Positions 20,578-32,317 of a DNA stretch of 64,000 nucleotides are shown in pieces. Made by a program: the position numbers and the translations under genes. Position 1 is the first letter of the stretch. Each line of letters opens with the position of its first letter. A model generated the notes under the pieces. It did not search any database. It was not told the DNA's origin and worked only from the letters and a program-made list of their open reading frames with translations. The stretch is from Nitzschia sp. DOCU1 (taxonomy: Eukaryota; Bacillariophyta; Bacillariophyceae; Bacillariales; Bacillariaceae). The stretch covers positions 5,051,534 to 5,115,533 of the forward strand of contig OX595986.1 of assembly GCA_951394045.1 (NCBI GenBank), in the 5' to 3' direction.

Positions 20578-22106
20578 TTATTGTTGCGGCGCCGTTGTCA
20601 TTATCGTTTCCTCTGGGCAGGGCTCCTCCTCGTCCTGTTTGGAACTGGGTAGCGGCGGAGATTCCTCGTCTGCTCCTAGGTCTGTCGCGTCGTTGACAAT
20701 ATCCGAAAGCGCCTCATCATCTTCTTCGGTCCCTTGTCCCAATTGTTCTAATTCGCGTTCGACCCATGCTTTCAATCTTGGCGCTAGATAGGTACCAAAC
20801 AAAAGCTGCAACGGATGCCAAATTAAGAGCGGCAAAGTGTAGAGACCTACCAGCGGATTGCCTTCATAAATAGCATTGATCAAAGGAACTCCCATCGCGA
20901 CAGTCTTGTGCGTCGATCCGAACAATGCCGTGACCCGCAACTTTGGCTCGCCTGGAAATAGGAGCCCAAAGGAATACCAGCTGAGGACCATGACTCCAAC
21001 CAACAAACAAGTTACCACGGCAATCGTGATGAAAATATCTCCCACGCTTGCATCATCGCCCATGACATCATCTGAAAAGGTCTCACAAAAGACAGTATAC
21101 ACAATAAAGACCAAACAATATTGCTGAGCGGCTGCGAAGCCTTTCTGGTGTTTCTCGACAAAGGCCACGACGGGTGGGGCGAATTTTTGTAACAGTTGAC
21201 CAACCAACACAGGCAATACGACCCGCAATGCCAGTTTGTAAAAGATGTCCCATATGTCTACGTCCCCCGAGACCCCGAGGTACCCCAAAATCAAGACTGG
21301 ACTCAGAAAGACGCCGACCAAATTGCCAAAGGCAGCATTAAATATAGCCGCAGCCTCGTCTCCTCCCGAACTCAGGGTCAAGATCAACGACATGTTGATA
21401 GTCAGTGGAAGCGCCGCGCATATTACGATACCATCGGCCAATGCTTCTGATATGGCATTGACTTCAGCCAGACCGCGACTGACACCATACGCAATGGCAC
21501 TGACCACTCCGAAATTAAAGACTTGGACGGCAATATTAAAGTAAAGGCGTTGAAAGGCCTTTGAGAATTCTTCCGTCTTGAGACGCAGACCTGCAAGTAC
21601 TGTATTGAGGATAGCAAAATCATCGCGATGGATATACAGACGAAGTGAAGGGAGGCTGGTGAGACTCGTGGCGCAATCCAAGAAAGTGGCTGCTGTTCTG
21701 CAGATGCTGCATCCTCCTCAACATGTTCGCAGCACAATATTGACTCACTGAAGATAAAGATAACGACGATCCACGTCGATGTGATCTGTGGCGCCAAGTA
21801 TTCCGCTCCGAGGGGCGGATAGGCTCGTGCCAGACAAATCGCCGCGATGATCAAAAGAACAAACTCATTGGTCCAGTAGAATTGCACAGAGCGCTTCCAA
21901 CAGACAGTTCGAAGCTTCAAGGTCTCTGGCGGTTCTTCGTCCAGTTGCTCTGGTTGCTGCTCGGGGCCTACGTCTGCTAACAGGACGGTCGACCCGAGCG
22001 GCGTCTGCGCCGTCTGATCCATCTTGATTTCGCGATCCACATCCTTCGGTTCAGGAACGTCGTCGTCCTTTGTCGGGTCTTCGATTTTTTGTCGAGGGTC
22101 GACCAT
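20578..22106 (-). CDS. SBF-like (bile acid:Na+ symporter/SLC10A7 type) transporter, copy A, 459 aa
   Basis: Two exons on the minus strand, 22106-21749 and 21599-20578, separated by a 149-nt intron (GTGAGT...ATACAG). The joined sequence reads [18 protein letters not shown], the conserved GLSLKTEE motif of the PF13593/SLC10A7 family. About ten membrane segments follow, with [20 protein letters not shown] and [20 protein letters not shown] as the inverted-repeat signature loops (the latter with the family STHKT). Acidic hydrophilic tails at both ends face the cytosol by inference. Related proteins act in calcium regulation or organic anion transport; the substrate here is unknown. The start at [10 protein letters not shown] is chosen because it aligns with the start of copy B and has a good GCCATGG context. 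Confidence 0.85.
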
Positions 22107-22278
22107 GGCAGCAAACTGGTTCATGACTTCGTTATCACAATCATCGAAATGTATTATGAACCACATCGCTATCGTCGGGCGGAGCATCATGTTCAAACGT
22201 GGCTGCAACAAAAAGGAACGAGGGGTGCGTGTTTGCGAATTGATTTTTGACTTCGATAGTCGGAGGTATCGACGCTCC

Positions 22279-22447
22279 ATAAGCTCTTCCGCGCAAAGGC
22301 GAGGCCTCATGTCCAAAAACCGTGCGCCGCGCGATAACTCGTGTTATCCGAGTGTACTTTTATTTTTGCGTAATACCACAACATGAGTTATCGTGAATGC
22401 GCCCGATTTTTGGAAATGAGGCCTCGCGTCTTTGCGGACGAGCTTAT
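22279..22447. repeat. 169-bp palindromic MITE-like element upstream of transporter copy A
   Basis: Arms of about 60 bp (ataagctc..tccgcgcaaag, then gcgaggcctcat, tccaaaaa and gataactc) are reverse complements at about 90 percent identity around a short AT-rich loop. The element sits 170-340 bp upstream of the copy A start codon and is absent upstream of copy B. Confidence 0.6.
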
Positions 22448-23020
22448 TGACGAGGAGCGGCGGAGCGAGGTGGGGGGAGCTCGTCGGCTCGAACTTGACG
22501 AGGGGGGGGGGCTCGTGTCGCATCTATGATGGTCGGATTAGTCGGAGTGATTGGACTCAAACCGGATCGGGGCAGGACGGCGGGGGGGGAAGAAAAAGGG
22601 GATGAAAGGAAAAACGTATCATAAACGAAAAGGTAGTAGGAGTAGGCCCAAAGGCGAGAGTGGCCTATCCGGCATCATCTTGGTATTCATTCTTCACCGT
22701 CATTATCGCTCGTCGTTTGGATTATTGAACATTCACAGCCACTAACTGGTTTTCGTTGCAATTGTGTCCGGTCGAGCGTTCCGGCTTACCAGAATGCTCG
22801 GGTTGTGGTCGATTGACAAGAGTTAGCACAACGAGCTGTGCGGCGTTCTCCGTGGACGTCTTGAACTAGCTATATCCGACGCATAGAATATAAATTAGCC
22901 GCTTACGGAGGAGCACTGGGCGAAGCTTGCGGTTCTTTCGACTTGGCACGTTTTCTTCAAATAACGCGTTTGGCTTAGCATGGTCGAACGAAGCAATTTC
23001 ACGTCATTGCACTAGAAAAG
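22448..23020. other. Spacer between the transporter copies
   Basis: It contains a G-run of ten at about 22501-22512 and, from about 22800, the duplicated downstream flank also seen at 20370-20577. No gene is recognised. Confidence 0.4.
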
Positions 23021-24486
23021 TTATTGTGGCGGCACCGATGTCGTCGTCATCGTTTCCTCTGGAGAGAGCTTGTCTTCGTCTTGGCTGGAATTGGACAATG
23101 GTGGAGATTCCTCGTCGGATCCTGCGCCCGTTGCATCAATGACAATATCTTCAGCAGCCGCCGCCTCGTCATCATCTTTGACTCCTTGCCCCAATCGTTC
23201 TAGTTCACGTTCGACCCAGGCATTTAATCGTGGCGCCAAAAACGTACCAAACAAGAGTTGCATGGGATGCCAAATCAAGAGCGGCAATGTGTAGAGCCCG
23301 ACCAATGGATTTCCTTCATAAATAGCATTGATCAAAGGAACTCCCATCGCGACAGTCTTGTGCGTGGATCCAAACAATGCAAATACTCGCAACTTTGGTT
23401 CGTCTCGAAAGAGCAACCGAAATGTATACCAACTGGTAATCATTAGTCCCATCAATAAACAAGCAACCACGGCAATCATGATGAATATATCTCCGACGGT
23501 ATTCGAGCCATTGCCCATGACATCGTCTGCAAAGGTCTCACAAAAGACAGTATATACAATAAAGATCAAACAATATTGTTGCGTTTGTGAGAATCGTTTC
23601 TTGTGTTTCTTGACAAAGGCCACGACGGGCGGCGAGAATTTTTGCAATAGTTGTCCAATGATCACTGGCAATACAACCCGCAATGCCAATTTATAAAAGA
23701 CGTCCCAAATATCGACACCCCCCGAGACTCCCAAATATCCCAAAATCAAGACGGGACTTAAAAAGACACCCACTAAATTGCCAAAGGCCGCATTGAAAAT
23801 GGCGGCTGCCTCGTCTCCTCCCGAACTGAGAGTGAGGACTAAACACATGTTGACGGTCAATGGAAGGGAGGCACAAACGACCATGCCATCTGCCAATGCT
23901 TGGGAAATGGCCCCGACTTGTACGAGGCCGCGACTGACACCATACACGATGGAACTGACGACTCCAAAATTAAAGACTTGGAGTGTCACGTTAAAGTAGA
24001 GTCGTTGAAAGGCCTTTGAGAATTCTTCCGTCTTGAGACTAAGACCGGCGAGGACTTTATAAGAGAGGAGGAAGAAGAAGAAGTAAGTGAGACATGTATT
24101 GCCACGCAAGATGCGGAGAGGCGACAGCAGCAGCATCAGCACCAGCATCAGCACTCACCAAAGATAAATATGACGGCAATCCACGTGGACGTGATATCGG
24201 GCGCCAAGTACACGGCTCCCAGGGGAGGATAAGCTCGTGCCAGGCAAATCGCCACAACGACCAAAATCACAAACTCATTTGTCCAATAGAATTCCACAAA
24301 GCGCTTCCAACAACGATTCGTCTCCGGCTGTTGTTCTTCCGGCAATTGCGGCTCCTGGCCTTGGTCTGCTGTGGACAGGACGGTCGATCCCAGCGGCGTC
24401 TGCGCTGTCTCATCCATGTCGACGCTCTTCTTGTCGTCGCTGTCCTTGACGGCGAGATCCTCCGCTTTTCGTGTAGACTCGGCCAT
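23021..24486 (-). CDS. SBF-like (SLC10A7 type) transporter, copy B, 453 aa
   Basis: Paralogue of the gene at 20578-22106 with the same two-exon structure: 24486-24159 and 24054-23021, intron 104 nt (GTGAGTG...TATAAAG), same phase 1. The joined protein reads [18 protein letters not shown], then [20 protein letters not shown] and [19 protein letters not shown]. The membrane core is nearly identical to copy A, while the acidic N- and C-terminal tails differ. ATG at 24486 ([10 protein letters not shown]) is preferred; the frame extends only three codons further up, to a non-ATG. Intron lengths and sequences differ between copies, so the duplication is not very recent. Confidence 0.85.
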
Positions 24487-26203
24487 GACTATCAATCAAT
24501 GATAGAATGTAAATGTGTAAGGGGCGATCGGCTTGTGGTCTATGTATTGTGACAGAAAGAACGACGATGAATTGCATTCAAACGTGGCGTCGGGAGACGA
24601 TGTGGAATCGGGAGGAACTTCTTTGGAATTGACGTCATGGTTTGGTGATGGCGTCAGTAATAATGGTGAGCGAAGGACGGACGATGGTTGACGTACAGTA
24701 ATGTAATTGACTCTTTGGACTCACGAATGTACCCTAGCGCCCCCCATCAACGAGGTGTCGCCCTATCCGGCAGGATTGGATCCCTTCCAAATCCTTGATG
24801 GTGTATTCACAAAACAAACCCCATACTACTACTACGCATAAAAATTTCTTCGATAGTGAGAGCTGTGACTACTAGTTCTAGGAACGGCGGATGCCCTTGC
24901 TCCCGGCCTTTTTGTCGGCGAGGAATACTACATACCGCCTTGTGGTTGTTGTCATTAATCCAATGTGGTTCTAGAGTACTGGTGAAATTTCAATCATTCG
25001 ATAGGTAGGGAACCGATCCCAATGCGTCGAGCTTGAAAACAAGTTTACACTGTTGTTCGTCGTGCTGATACTGCTGTCTTCTGTCGGCTTGTGAGGAGCG
25101 AGATTCTTTCCTCGTCGTTGTTGGTTGAAGAACAAGATGATGTCATAGCTTGAGAGTCGCATCGTCCTCGTTCACAGTAGTATCACATCCTATTCTTGTC
25201 ATCTCCCGACCATTATATTCGTTGCATGAGCCGCCATAATGTAGCCAAACTTTGAACGTCGACAATACTCTTTGTTCTTGTTGCATCCAAGGCATGTCCA
25301 ATACGTAGAGTGGTGGCAAGAAGCATATGTAGTACTAGTAGAAGTAGCCGTAACAACGATAGTTGTGCTGCAATCCAAATGAATCCATACATCTCCTCCC
25401 ACGTTCCAAGATGAATCCCATTGTGGCATTATGATTCGCAAACAAGGTTCCTTCACCACCACGACGCCCCCAAATTAAAAACAAACAAGAGATTCTTCCG
25501 GCGCCAATTGTTGCTTGTGCGACGAGAGTGCTTGCAAAAGGACCACCATGAATGGCGAGAACATAGAGAGGTTGCGTTCGGCAAATCGTCCTGAGCGGGA
25601 CTTGTGTGTGTGTTCCTCGGCGTGGTGCTGCTCTTATCCCCGCCGGTCTGGAACGAATGATATTCCGCGGCCGCTTTGCCACCGACGGTAGTTGTGGCTA
25701 GATCTTCATCGTTCTTTTGTTCCTGTCGTTTTGTCGATCCATAGTACGCCGCTTCGCCCCAGGACCCACCGTCGGTAGCTCTAGCAGCACCTGCTGTATC
25801 TACCAGCTAGCTATGAGCTAGCTGCAGAGTAGATTATTTGCCATCGTTGTCGTTTCATTAACACTCTCCTTCATCGTTTCGTTCCTGTCGTTGTCGATCC
25901 GTCATCGAACCGTATCTTTGTGGTCGTCGTTTTGGGCGGGAAGATCCAAAAATGCCGAATCCAAAAGTAGCAGTTGCGGTCATTCTATATTTTTAGCTAT
26001 TGGCTTTCGCCAAACTTTGCATGAATGGCTTCGCCTGCCTTGGATGACGAAGAAGATTCTGTAAGCCAATCAAACCAAAGGGAGAAGGCGAGAATGGCAA
26101 TTTCTGTCGTCCTGCCCCCATCATCCATTTCCATTCGTCGTCAGAGAGGATCCATCTTTCATTTCAACGTTACAATTCGAAAGCAACGACGACAACAGTA
26201 ACC
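24487..26203. other. 1.7-kb spacer between divergent transporter B and ATP-grasp gene
   Basis: It contains a TGACGTCA palindrome at 24630-24637, about 145 bp upstream of transporter B. A 115-codon minus-strand ORF at 25335-25682 has no recognisable domain. The two divergent promoters must lie in this region. Confidence 0.4.
24630..24637. promoter_or_regulatory. TGACGTCA palindrome upstream of transporter copy B
   Basis: A perfect CRE-type 8-mer about 145 bp upstream of the minus-strand start codon at 24486. It is the third such site in the window; all three are in promoter positions. Confidence 0.35.
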
Positions 26204-29140
26204 ATGGCCTCTTCCGCAGAAGATGATGTTAGTAGCCAAGTGGTGGTAGTGGTGGATCCGTACAGTACAGGATGTTTGGTCGCCAAGGAAATGAATCTGC
26301 GCGGCTATCCAATCGTCGCCTTGTGGACCAAGGGATTTGCAGAAGACATGAAGACGCACGTGCCACAATCCGTGGGGAGTTTGGAGTATCTAACGACAGT
26401 CGAAGAACAGCCGCAGGGCTTGGCTGCTACCGCCGAAGCTTTGAAAGCAGCCGTTGGACCCACCAAGACCTTGGTGGCTTGTTTGGCGGGAGGCGAAGCC
26501 GGAGTGGATTTGGCAGATGCGCTTAGTGAATTTCTGGGATTACTTACAAACGGGACAGAAATCCCCAATCGTCGCGACAAAAAGATTCAACAAGAGTTGA
26601 TTCGACAAGTGGGCTTGAGAAGTGTCCGTCAGGCGGGCGGCGATAAATTGGAACAAGTGGACGATTTTTTGCGGACCGAATCGTATCCGATCGTCTTAAA
26701 GCCAAACGAGTCTGCGGGATCGGATGGGGTCAAGTTGTGTTATACCTATGAAGAAGCAGTAGAGCACTTTCATGTACTCATGAAGAGTCAAATGGTTAAT
26801 GGGGGTGAAGTGCCGGCAGTATTGTGTCAAGAATTCTTGCGAGGAAAGGAATATGTCGTCGATCACGTCAGTCGAGATGGCATTCACAAGACAATGATGG
26901 TGTGGGTATACGATAAGCGTCCGGCAAATGGAGCTGCATTTGTGTATTATGGATGCAGTGCCGTGCCTTCGGATAGTCCAGAAGCAAAGGTATTGATTCC
27001 TTACGTACGAGGTGTATTGGATGCCTTGGGAATCAAGAATGGCCCATCGCATGGTACGTGGACATTGTGTATGGATTGGAACGGAGGCTAAAGGTTCTGG
27101 GGTATATAGGTAGATGGCTCACTCTCCATTTGTTGTTTCGTTATTTCAGGCGAAGTTATCATTACCGAAGACGGACCCTGCCTCGTCGAGATGAATTGCC
27201 GTGCTCGTGGTGGAGATGGAAACTGGCGTCCTCTGGCAAAAGCTCTCAATGGTGGATATTCTCAAGTGGAGGCTACCGCTGATGCCTACCTTGATCCCTT
27301 TCAATTTCAGCGCTTGCCCGACAAGCCACCCTCTCCCTTCAAAAGCTCGGGAGATGAAATTATTCTCGTCTCGTATTCCGAAGGTATTGTCAAGGCGACG
27401 CCGGGGTATGATATGATCAAGAAATTACCATCCTTTCATTGTTTAGAAACGGGAGTCAAGGTGGGATCTAAAGTCTCTCATACAATCGACTTGTTTACGG
27501 GAATTGGGAGTGTCATTTTGATGCATTCGGATCCCAAAGTCCTGCAGAAGGATATTGACTTTATTCGCTACATGGAAGAATTCAATGGACTGTTTGACTA
27601 TGAACCACGGGCAGCCGAAAATCTGTCTCGTCCCCGCACTGACAGCATCGCAGTAACAGATGAAGCCCAAGGATATCGCAAGATTGCTTCTATGGGTGGA
27701 CCCAATTTGCTTCGTCACATGAGCATCGATCGTCAATTCGGATTTGCACCTAGCTTGAAGAAACGCATGACAACAGTCGATGCCAGCAACGAATGCGTCA
27801 TCATGGTCGATCCATACAGTACGGGTGCCATTGTGGCCTTGGAATTCATGAACCGGGGTTACCATGTCATTGCATTGTGGAATAAAACTTTGACGCCTAT
27901 CATGAAGACGCATGTTCCAATCATGGCTGCCAATGATTCTGGTTTCAAGTACTACAAGGAAATCGAAGAAGGAGCCAGCATGGACGAAACGCTGCAAACA
28001 ATCAATGCTGCTGCCGGCACCTATCGTGTGGTTGCCTGTGTGGCCGGTGGAGAAAGTGGCGTCGACTTGGCGGACGCTTTGAGCGAAGCACTCAAGGTTC
28101 GCACCAACGGAACAGATATTCCCAATCGACGGGACAAGAAGGTTCAACAAGAATTGTGTCGCAAGGCTGGATTGCGATCAGTTCGTCAAGCGGGTGGTTC
28201 CAAGTTTGAAGAAGTGGAGGAATTCTTGAAGCGAGAGCCCTTCCCAGTCGTTCTAAAACCGACCGAATCGGCCGGATCGGACGGTGTGAAATTGTGCCAT
28301 AGTATCGAAGACGCCAAGGAGCATTTTGAATTGCTGATGCGCAGCCAAAGCGTTAATGGAGGACAAAACTCGGCGGTACTCTGCCAAGAGTTTTTGCGTG
28401 GAAAGGAGTACATTGTTGACCACGTTAGTCGAGATGGAGTCCACAAGACCGCCATGGTGTGGCTCTATGACAAGCGCCCGGCCAACGGGTCAGCCTTTGT
28501 CTACTATGGCATTGTTCCCGTTGATCCCAATCTTCCAGAAGCTCGTATTTTGATTTCGTATACTCGCCGCGTCTTGGATGCCATCGGCATCAAGAACGGC
28601 CCGACGCATGGAGAAGTCATTATGACCAAAGACGGTCCTTGCCTGGTCGAAATCAACTGCCGTGCCAATGGCGGCGATGGATCTTGGGTCCCATTAGCTC
28701 GTGCCTTGACCGGAGGTCACTCTCAAGTCTCCACGACCGTCGATGCCTACACGGACGCCAAGCAATTCCAGATTACTCCCGACGTACCTCCAACGCCCTT
28801 TAAAGCGGCCGGCCAAGAGGTCTACTTGGTGTCATTCTCCAAAGGTGTCGTCAAGTCTTGTCCGGGCTTTGAAAAGATCAAACAATTGGAAAGTTACTTT
28901 TCCATGGAGTCGGGCGTTCGACCAGGGACGCAAGTCGAGTACACTATTGATTTGGTAAGCTGCGTTGGTATCGTATCGTTGATTCATGACGACCCGGAAG
29001 TGTTGAAGCGAGATATGGATTTTATTGGTGAATTAGAGAAGAACAATGAGCTGTTTGAATACGAAGGAAATGCCAGCTTGATGAAGTACGACGATAGCAA
29101 TTTGCTGGAAAAGACGACGATTTCACGAGGAATGTACTAA
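26204..29140 (+). CDS. Tandem double ATP-grasp domain protein, 946 aa
   Basis: Two exons, 26204-27053 and 27150-29140, join in frame across a 96-nt intron (GTACGT..TTTCAG), completing GPSHGEVIITEDGPCLVEMNC. The protein is two homologous ATP-grasp ligase modules, about residues 10-480 and 525-930. Each has an N-domain (VVDPYSTG..VALW), NRRDKKxQQEL, a nucleotide-binding lysine segment (VLKPxESAGSDGVKLC), LCQEFLRGKEYxVDHVSRDG and a metal-binding ExNCRAxGGDG. ATP-grasp enzymes of this kind ligate carboxylates to amines through acyl-phosphates, as L-amino-acid ligases and carnosine synthase do. Both modules keep the key Glu/Asn/Arg residues, so both may be active. The substrates are unknown. The two halves are still strongly alike, pointing to an internal gene duplication. 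Confidence 0.85.
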
Positions 29141-29910
29141 GAAGTTTTATTATCACGAGGGTAAGGGCTTGTAGAATGATGTAGGATTGATTGTATTGGC
29201 ATTTGGTGTAACGTGTAAGCAGAAAGACTGAAGATAGTGCAATACTATGATGTGGGCAACAGAATAGAACTATCCAATCGGCGAACGGTGCTGTGTGCAA
29301 TGAAGAAAGTAGACGTACTAGGTCCACGTCCTGAACGCATTAAAACTAGTGTATTGATCTGGGAGCAAGCTAGTTAGTAGTAGTCTCTAACTAATAGTAG
29401 CTAGCTTTACTGTGTAGTGCGTACTCAACGCTGCTTTAAACAGCTATCCGAGGTCGTAGCATCGAGCGATTATTCCGTATTTGCTGGTCAAAGCAACAAG
29501 AAGACGTAGAATCGCGTAGCTAGTTGAAGGAAAGGCATCCTTGGATTGAAGTGTACCCATTGGAACCATCACAACAAGCTATTAAACAGTTACTCAATAC
29601 TAATAGCGTCGAAAGGCTCGCTACAGGTAGTTAGCTCCGATAGACTCTCTTCTCTCTACTACTACTAGCCAGCGCTTTCCACAACTGCTCATGGCGAATA
29701 ACCAGTATGTGTCGTTGGAGACAGCTTTACTTAATGCGATATTCGTCGTGTAAGACAGATAATTGTCTCAGGCGAACAGCCCTTCATTCTCGAATTCCCA
29801 TGATTGCCCCGCGCGCAGAATTCAACCATGGGGAGAAAGAACCGACCATGATGATCGATGGGCGCGTTGCCAAAAGTGCTGCTGTATTGCATCTTGTACT
29901 TCATGCAATC
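29141..29910. other. Spacer; upstream frame extension of the nuclease gene
   Basis: No independent gene. The nuclease frame is open from 29707, with further ATGs at 29803 and 29848, but the residues encoded there do not resemble the family. The sequence is otherwise CTAG-rich spacer. Confidence 0.4.
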
Positions 29911-31115
29911 ATGCTTCGCCCTGTCTCCTGTCTCCTTCTCTTTTTGTTGCAGTTGCTACTGCCTCGCTTGTCCTATTGCTGGGGCACCATCGGGCACGAA
30001 ATCGTCGCGAATGTAGCGTGGCGGCAATTGTCCAATCACACCCGCGAGTGGGTGCAGGAAATCCTTGAGCTCAATGACACCGACGCCAGTGGCAATTCAC
30101 CTCTCGGCCAAGTGGCTGACTGGGCGGATCGAGTCCGTCACTTCCTTCCCTGGTCGGCACCTTTGCACTACATTGATGTCCGAGACGATATCATTTTGCC
30201 GCAAGGATGCCACGTCGCATCGTCAGCGTCGGGCATCATGCGCATGAATCCGCAATGTCACTTTGACTATGCTAGAGATTGTCCGGATCATACCTGTGTG
30301 GCGGGTGCTATTGTGAATTATACACAGCAACTATTGCAACAGTCTGCATCGTCATCGTCTTCGTTTCTCCGAGGACGACACCCGTCCCCAGAAAGCTATT
30401 CGAATGATATTCCCCTGAAGAAGGAAGCACTCATGTTCCTGACACAGTACGTACATTGCCGTGTCCAAGCTGCGTGGTCATTAATGTCCTTGTCTCACTT
30501 GCATCTTTTCTTTTCAATAGTTTTATTGGAGATATTCATCAGCCTCTGCATTGTTCGCGTACTACCGACAAGGGTGGGAATGAGTTTCATGTTCATTTTA
30601 CTCCCCTGCCGCCGCCACCAGATTCACTCCTACAGCAGCAACGAATCAGTCGCCAAACAAACAATCATCATAGCGGCTGGAATTTGCATTCCGTTTGGGA
30701 TACGGGTTTGATTGATGTGGCACTAGAACGCAATTACAATCAATCGAGGACGATGTTGGAAGACGATTTGTATCAACAACCTCTAGTATTGTTGGATGAT
30801 GACGTTTCTGCTAGCAATGAATGTGGTCCTGATTCCATTCACAACTGTACCATTTTGTGGGGCCAAGAAAGTTGGAATATGGCCATTCACTATGCCTATA
30901 CTATGGATGACAATGCGACGGATGTTGTCGATGGTGCAACTTTGGATGAAGGCTACTACGAGACGCGATGGCCATTGGCCAAGGAACGACTCAGAGCGGG
31001 AGCTGTGCGACTGGCGTCGACAATCGAGTGGATTGCTGCACAACAACCTAAACAGAATCTACAAGTGCGGGCGAATCATCGTCAACCGCCTGTTGGAAGT
31101 ACTACTAGCTACTAG
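29911..31115 (+). CDS. Secreted S1/P1-type zinc nuclease, 376 aa
   Basis: Two exons, 29911-30446 and 30521-31115, join across a 74-nt intron (GTACGT..CAATAG) to give MFLTH-FIGDIHQPLHC. S1/P1 nucleases are secreted enzymes with three zinc ions that cut single-stranded DNA and RNA and release 3'-phosphate. The mature N-terminal Trp that chelates zinc follows the signal peptide directly (LPRLSYC-WGTIGHEIVANVA). The other ligands are visible: VADWADRV, HYIDV, GDIHQPLH, GGNEFHV and NLHSVWDTG. The start at 29911 puts the hydrophobic signal peptide at the N-terminus; 29848 is an alternative. It could serve phosphate scavenging from nucleic acids, which is inference. Confidence 0.88.
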
Positions 31116-32317
31116 CACGGGCACGGGCACGGCTTGGGACAACAATGTCCTAGTACTAATCGTCAAGGTAGCTTCCCGCTAGTTTCAAACTGGATCGAGC
31201 GCTCTTCGCTGTTTTGATATTAGTACTAATCATCCTACCTAGCACTACCACTGTCCCTGGATCCTCGAAAGCATCGGAAGCAAATCAGCTCGCTAGTTTC
31301 TACCACTTCCTGTCCCGGTGGGTAAACTGTTCAAATTCAAGGTCTTCTACTAGAAAACTACTCTACTCGACATCGGGAAGTTGCTCCTACTACTAGTAGT
31401 AGAGCTACCAGCTACTAGAAGGTCGTAGATGATGATGTCACGACCATCACTAAAATCATGACCAGTGTCACCGCCTTTTAATCTTTGATCATAATAGAAC
31501 ACAGCGTAACACAATCTTATTTAAGGGGGTTCATTCATTGTAGCGAACGCGTTGAATCATCATGCGTTTCCACCCCTAATAAGCCCATTCACAAACGTGG
31601 GGAAAAGAACAATGTGGAATAACGCGCCCCTTTATTCTACCCATCACCACTGCATCGCGCCACCCAAGAACTGAAGTCGCTTGGGGGTTTTCCGGCGGCA
31701 GCCTAATATCCGGCCTCCCACCAGCATGTACCTGGTATCGTACCGACGTGCAACTACTACAAGTACCGGTAGTAGAGCCTGCTGTTTGTCATCGAGGAGT
31801 AGTGGCAGGACCTACCACGGGAAATGGTGTGGTTGGTCATTGATACTAGGTAGTAGCTAGTAGTACATAGTACTAAGCTGCTGCTCCACCACCACCGCCG
31901 TAGTACTAGTAGGAGGTACTACGTACTAGTACTACTACTTGTAGCGAGACTCAACTTCGGCTTGTTCAGCATTCCAAGAGCTCTCTAGAGAGAGATTTAA
32001 CTGCGCTACAAAGTAGCCAACTGGGGCGGTTGGGTATTTGTAGCAGTGTTCTGCTGCACAATGACTATGATCATGCTGTTCATGTTGTTGCAGGCAAGAA
32101 GAACAACAATCCTCGTCGAACGCCGGCGTGACGATCAAAACGACTCAAGAGATGGCGGTGGAACTAATGCTTTGCTCAAAGGGTTCTGTCGTTTCATTCC
32201 GACTTGTGTAGGTGACAACGGTACACCATTGGGATTTCGATAATACAAGCGAAGAGGGGGGGGGGGGGAAGAAAATGGAAATCATCATGATTAGAAACAA
32301 GTCAAAGGCAGTCACGG
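31116..32317. other. 1.2-kb spacer rich in CTAG/AGTACT words
   Basis: Repeated short self-complementary words (actagtagt, tagtactag) occur, especially 31380-31410 and 31850-31945, with a run of ten G at about 32258-32267. No gene is recognised. Short ORFs at 31935-32243 have no domain. Confidence 0.4.

Noticed and set aside
25335..25682. 115-codon minus ORF in the ATP-grasp/transporter spacer
   Set aside because: Arg/Gly-rich without a motif, no splice partner and no duplicated counterpart.
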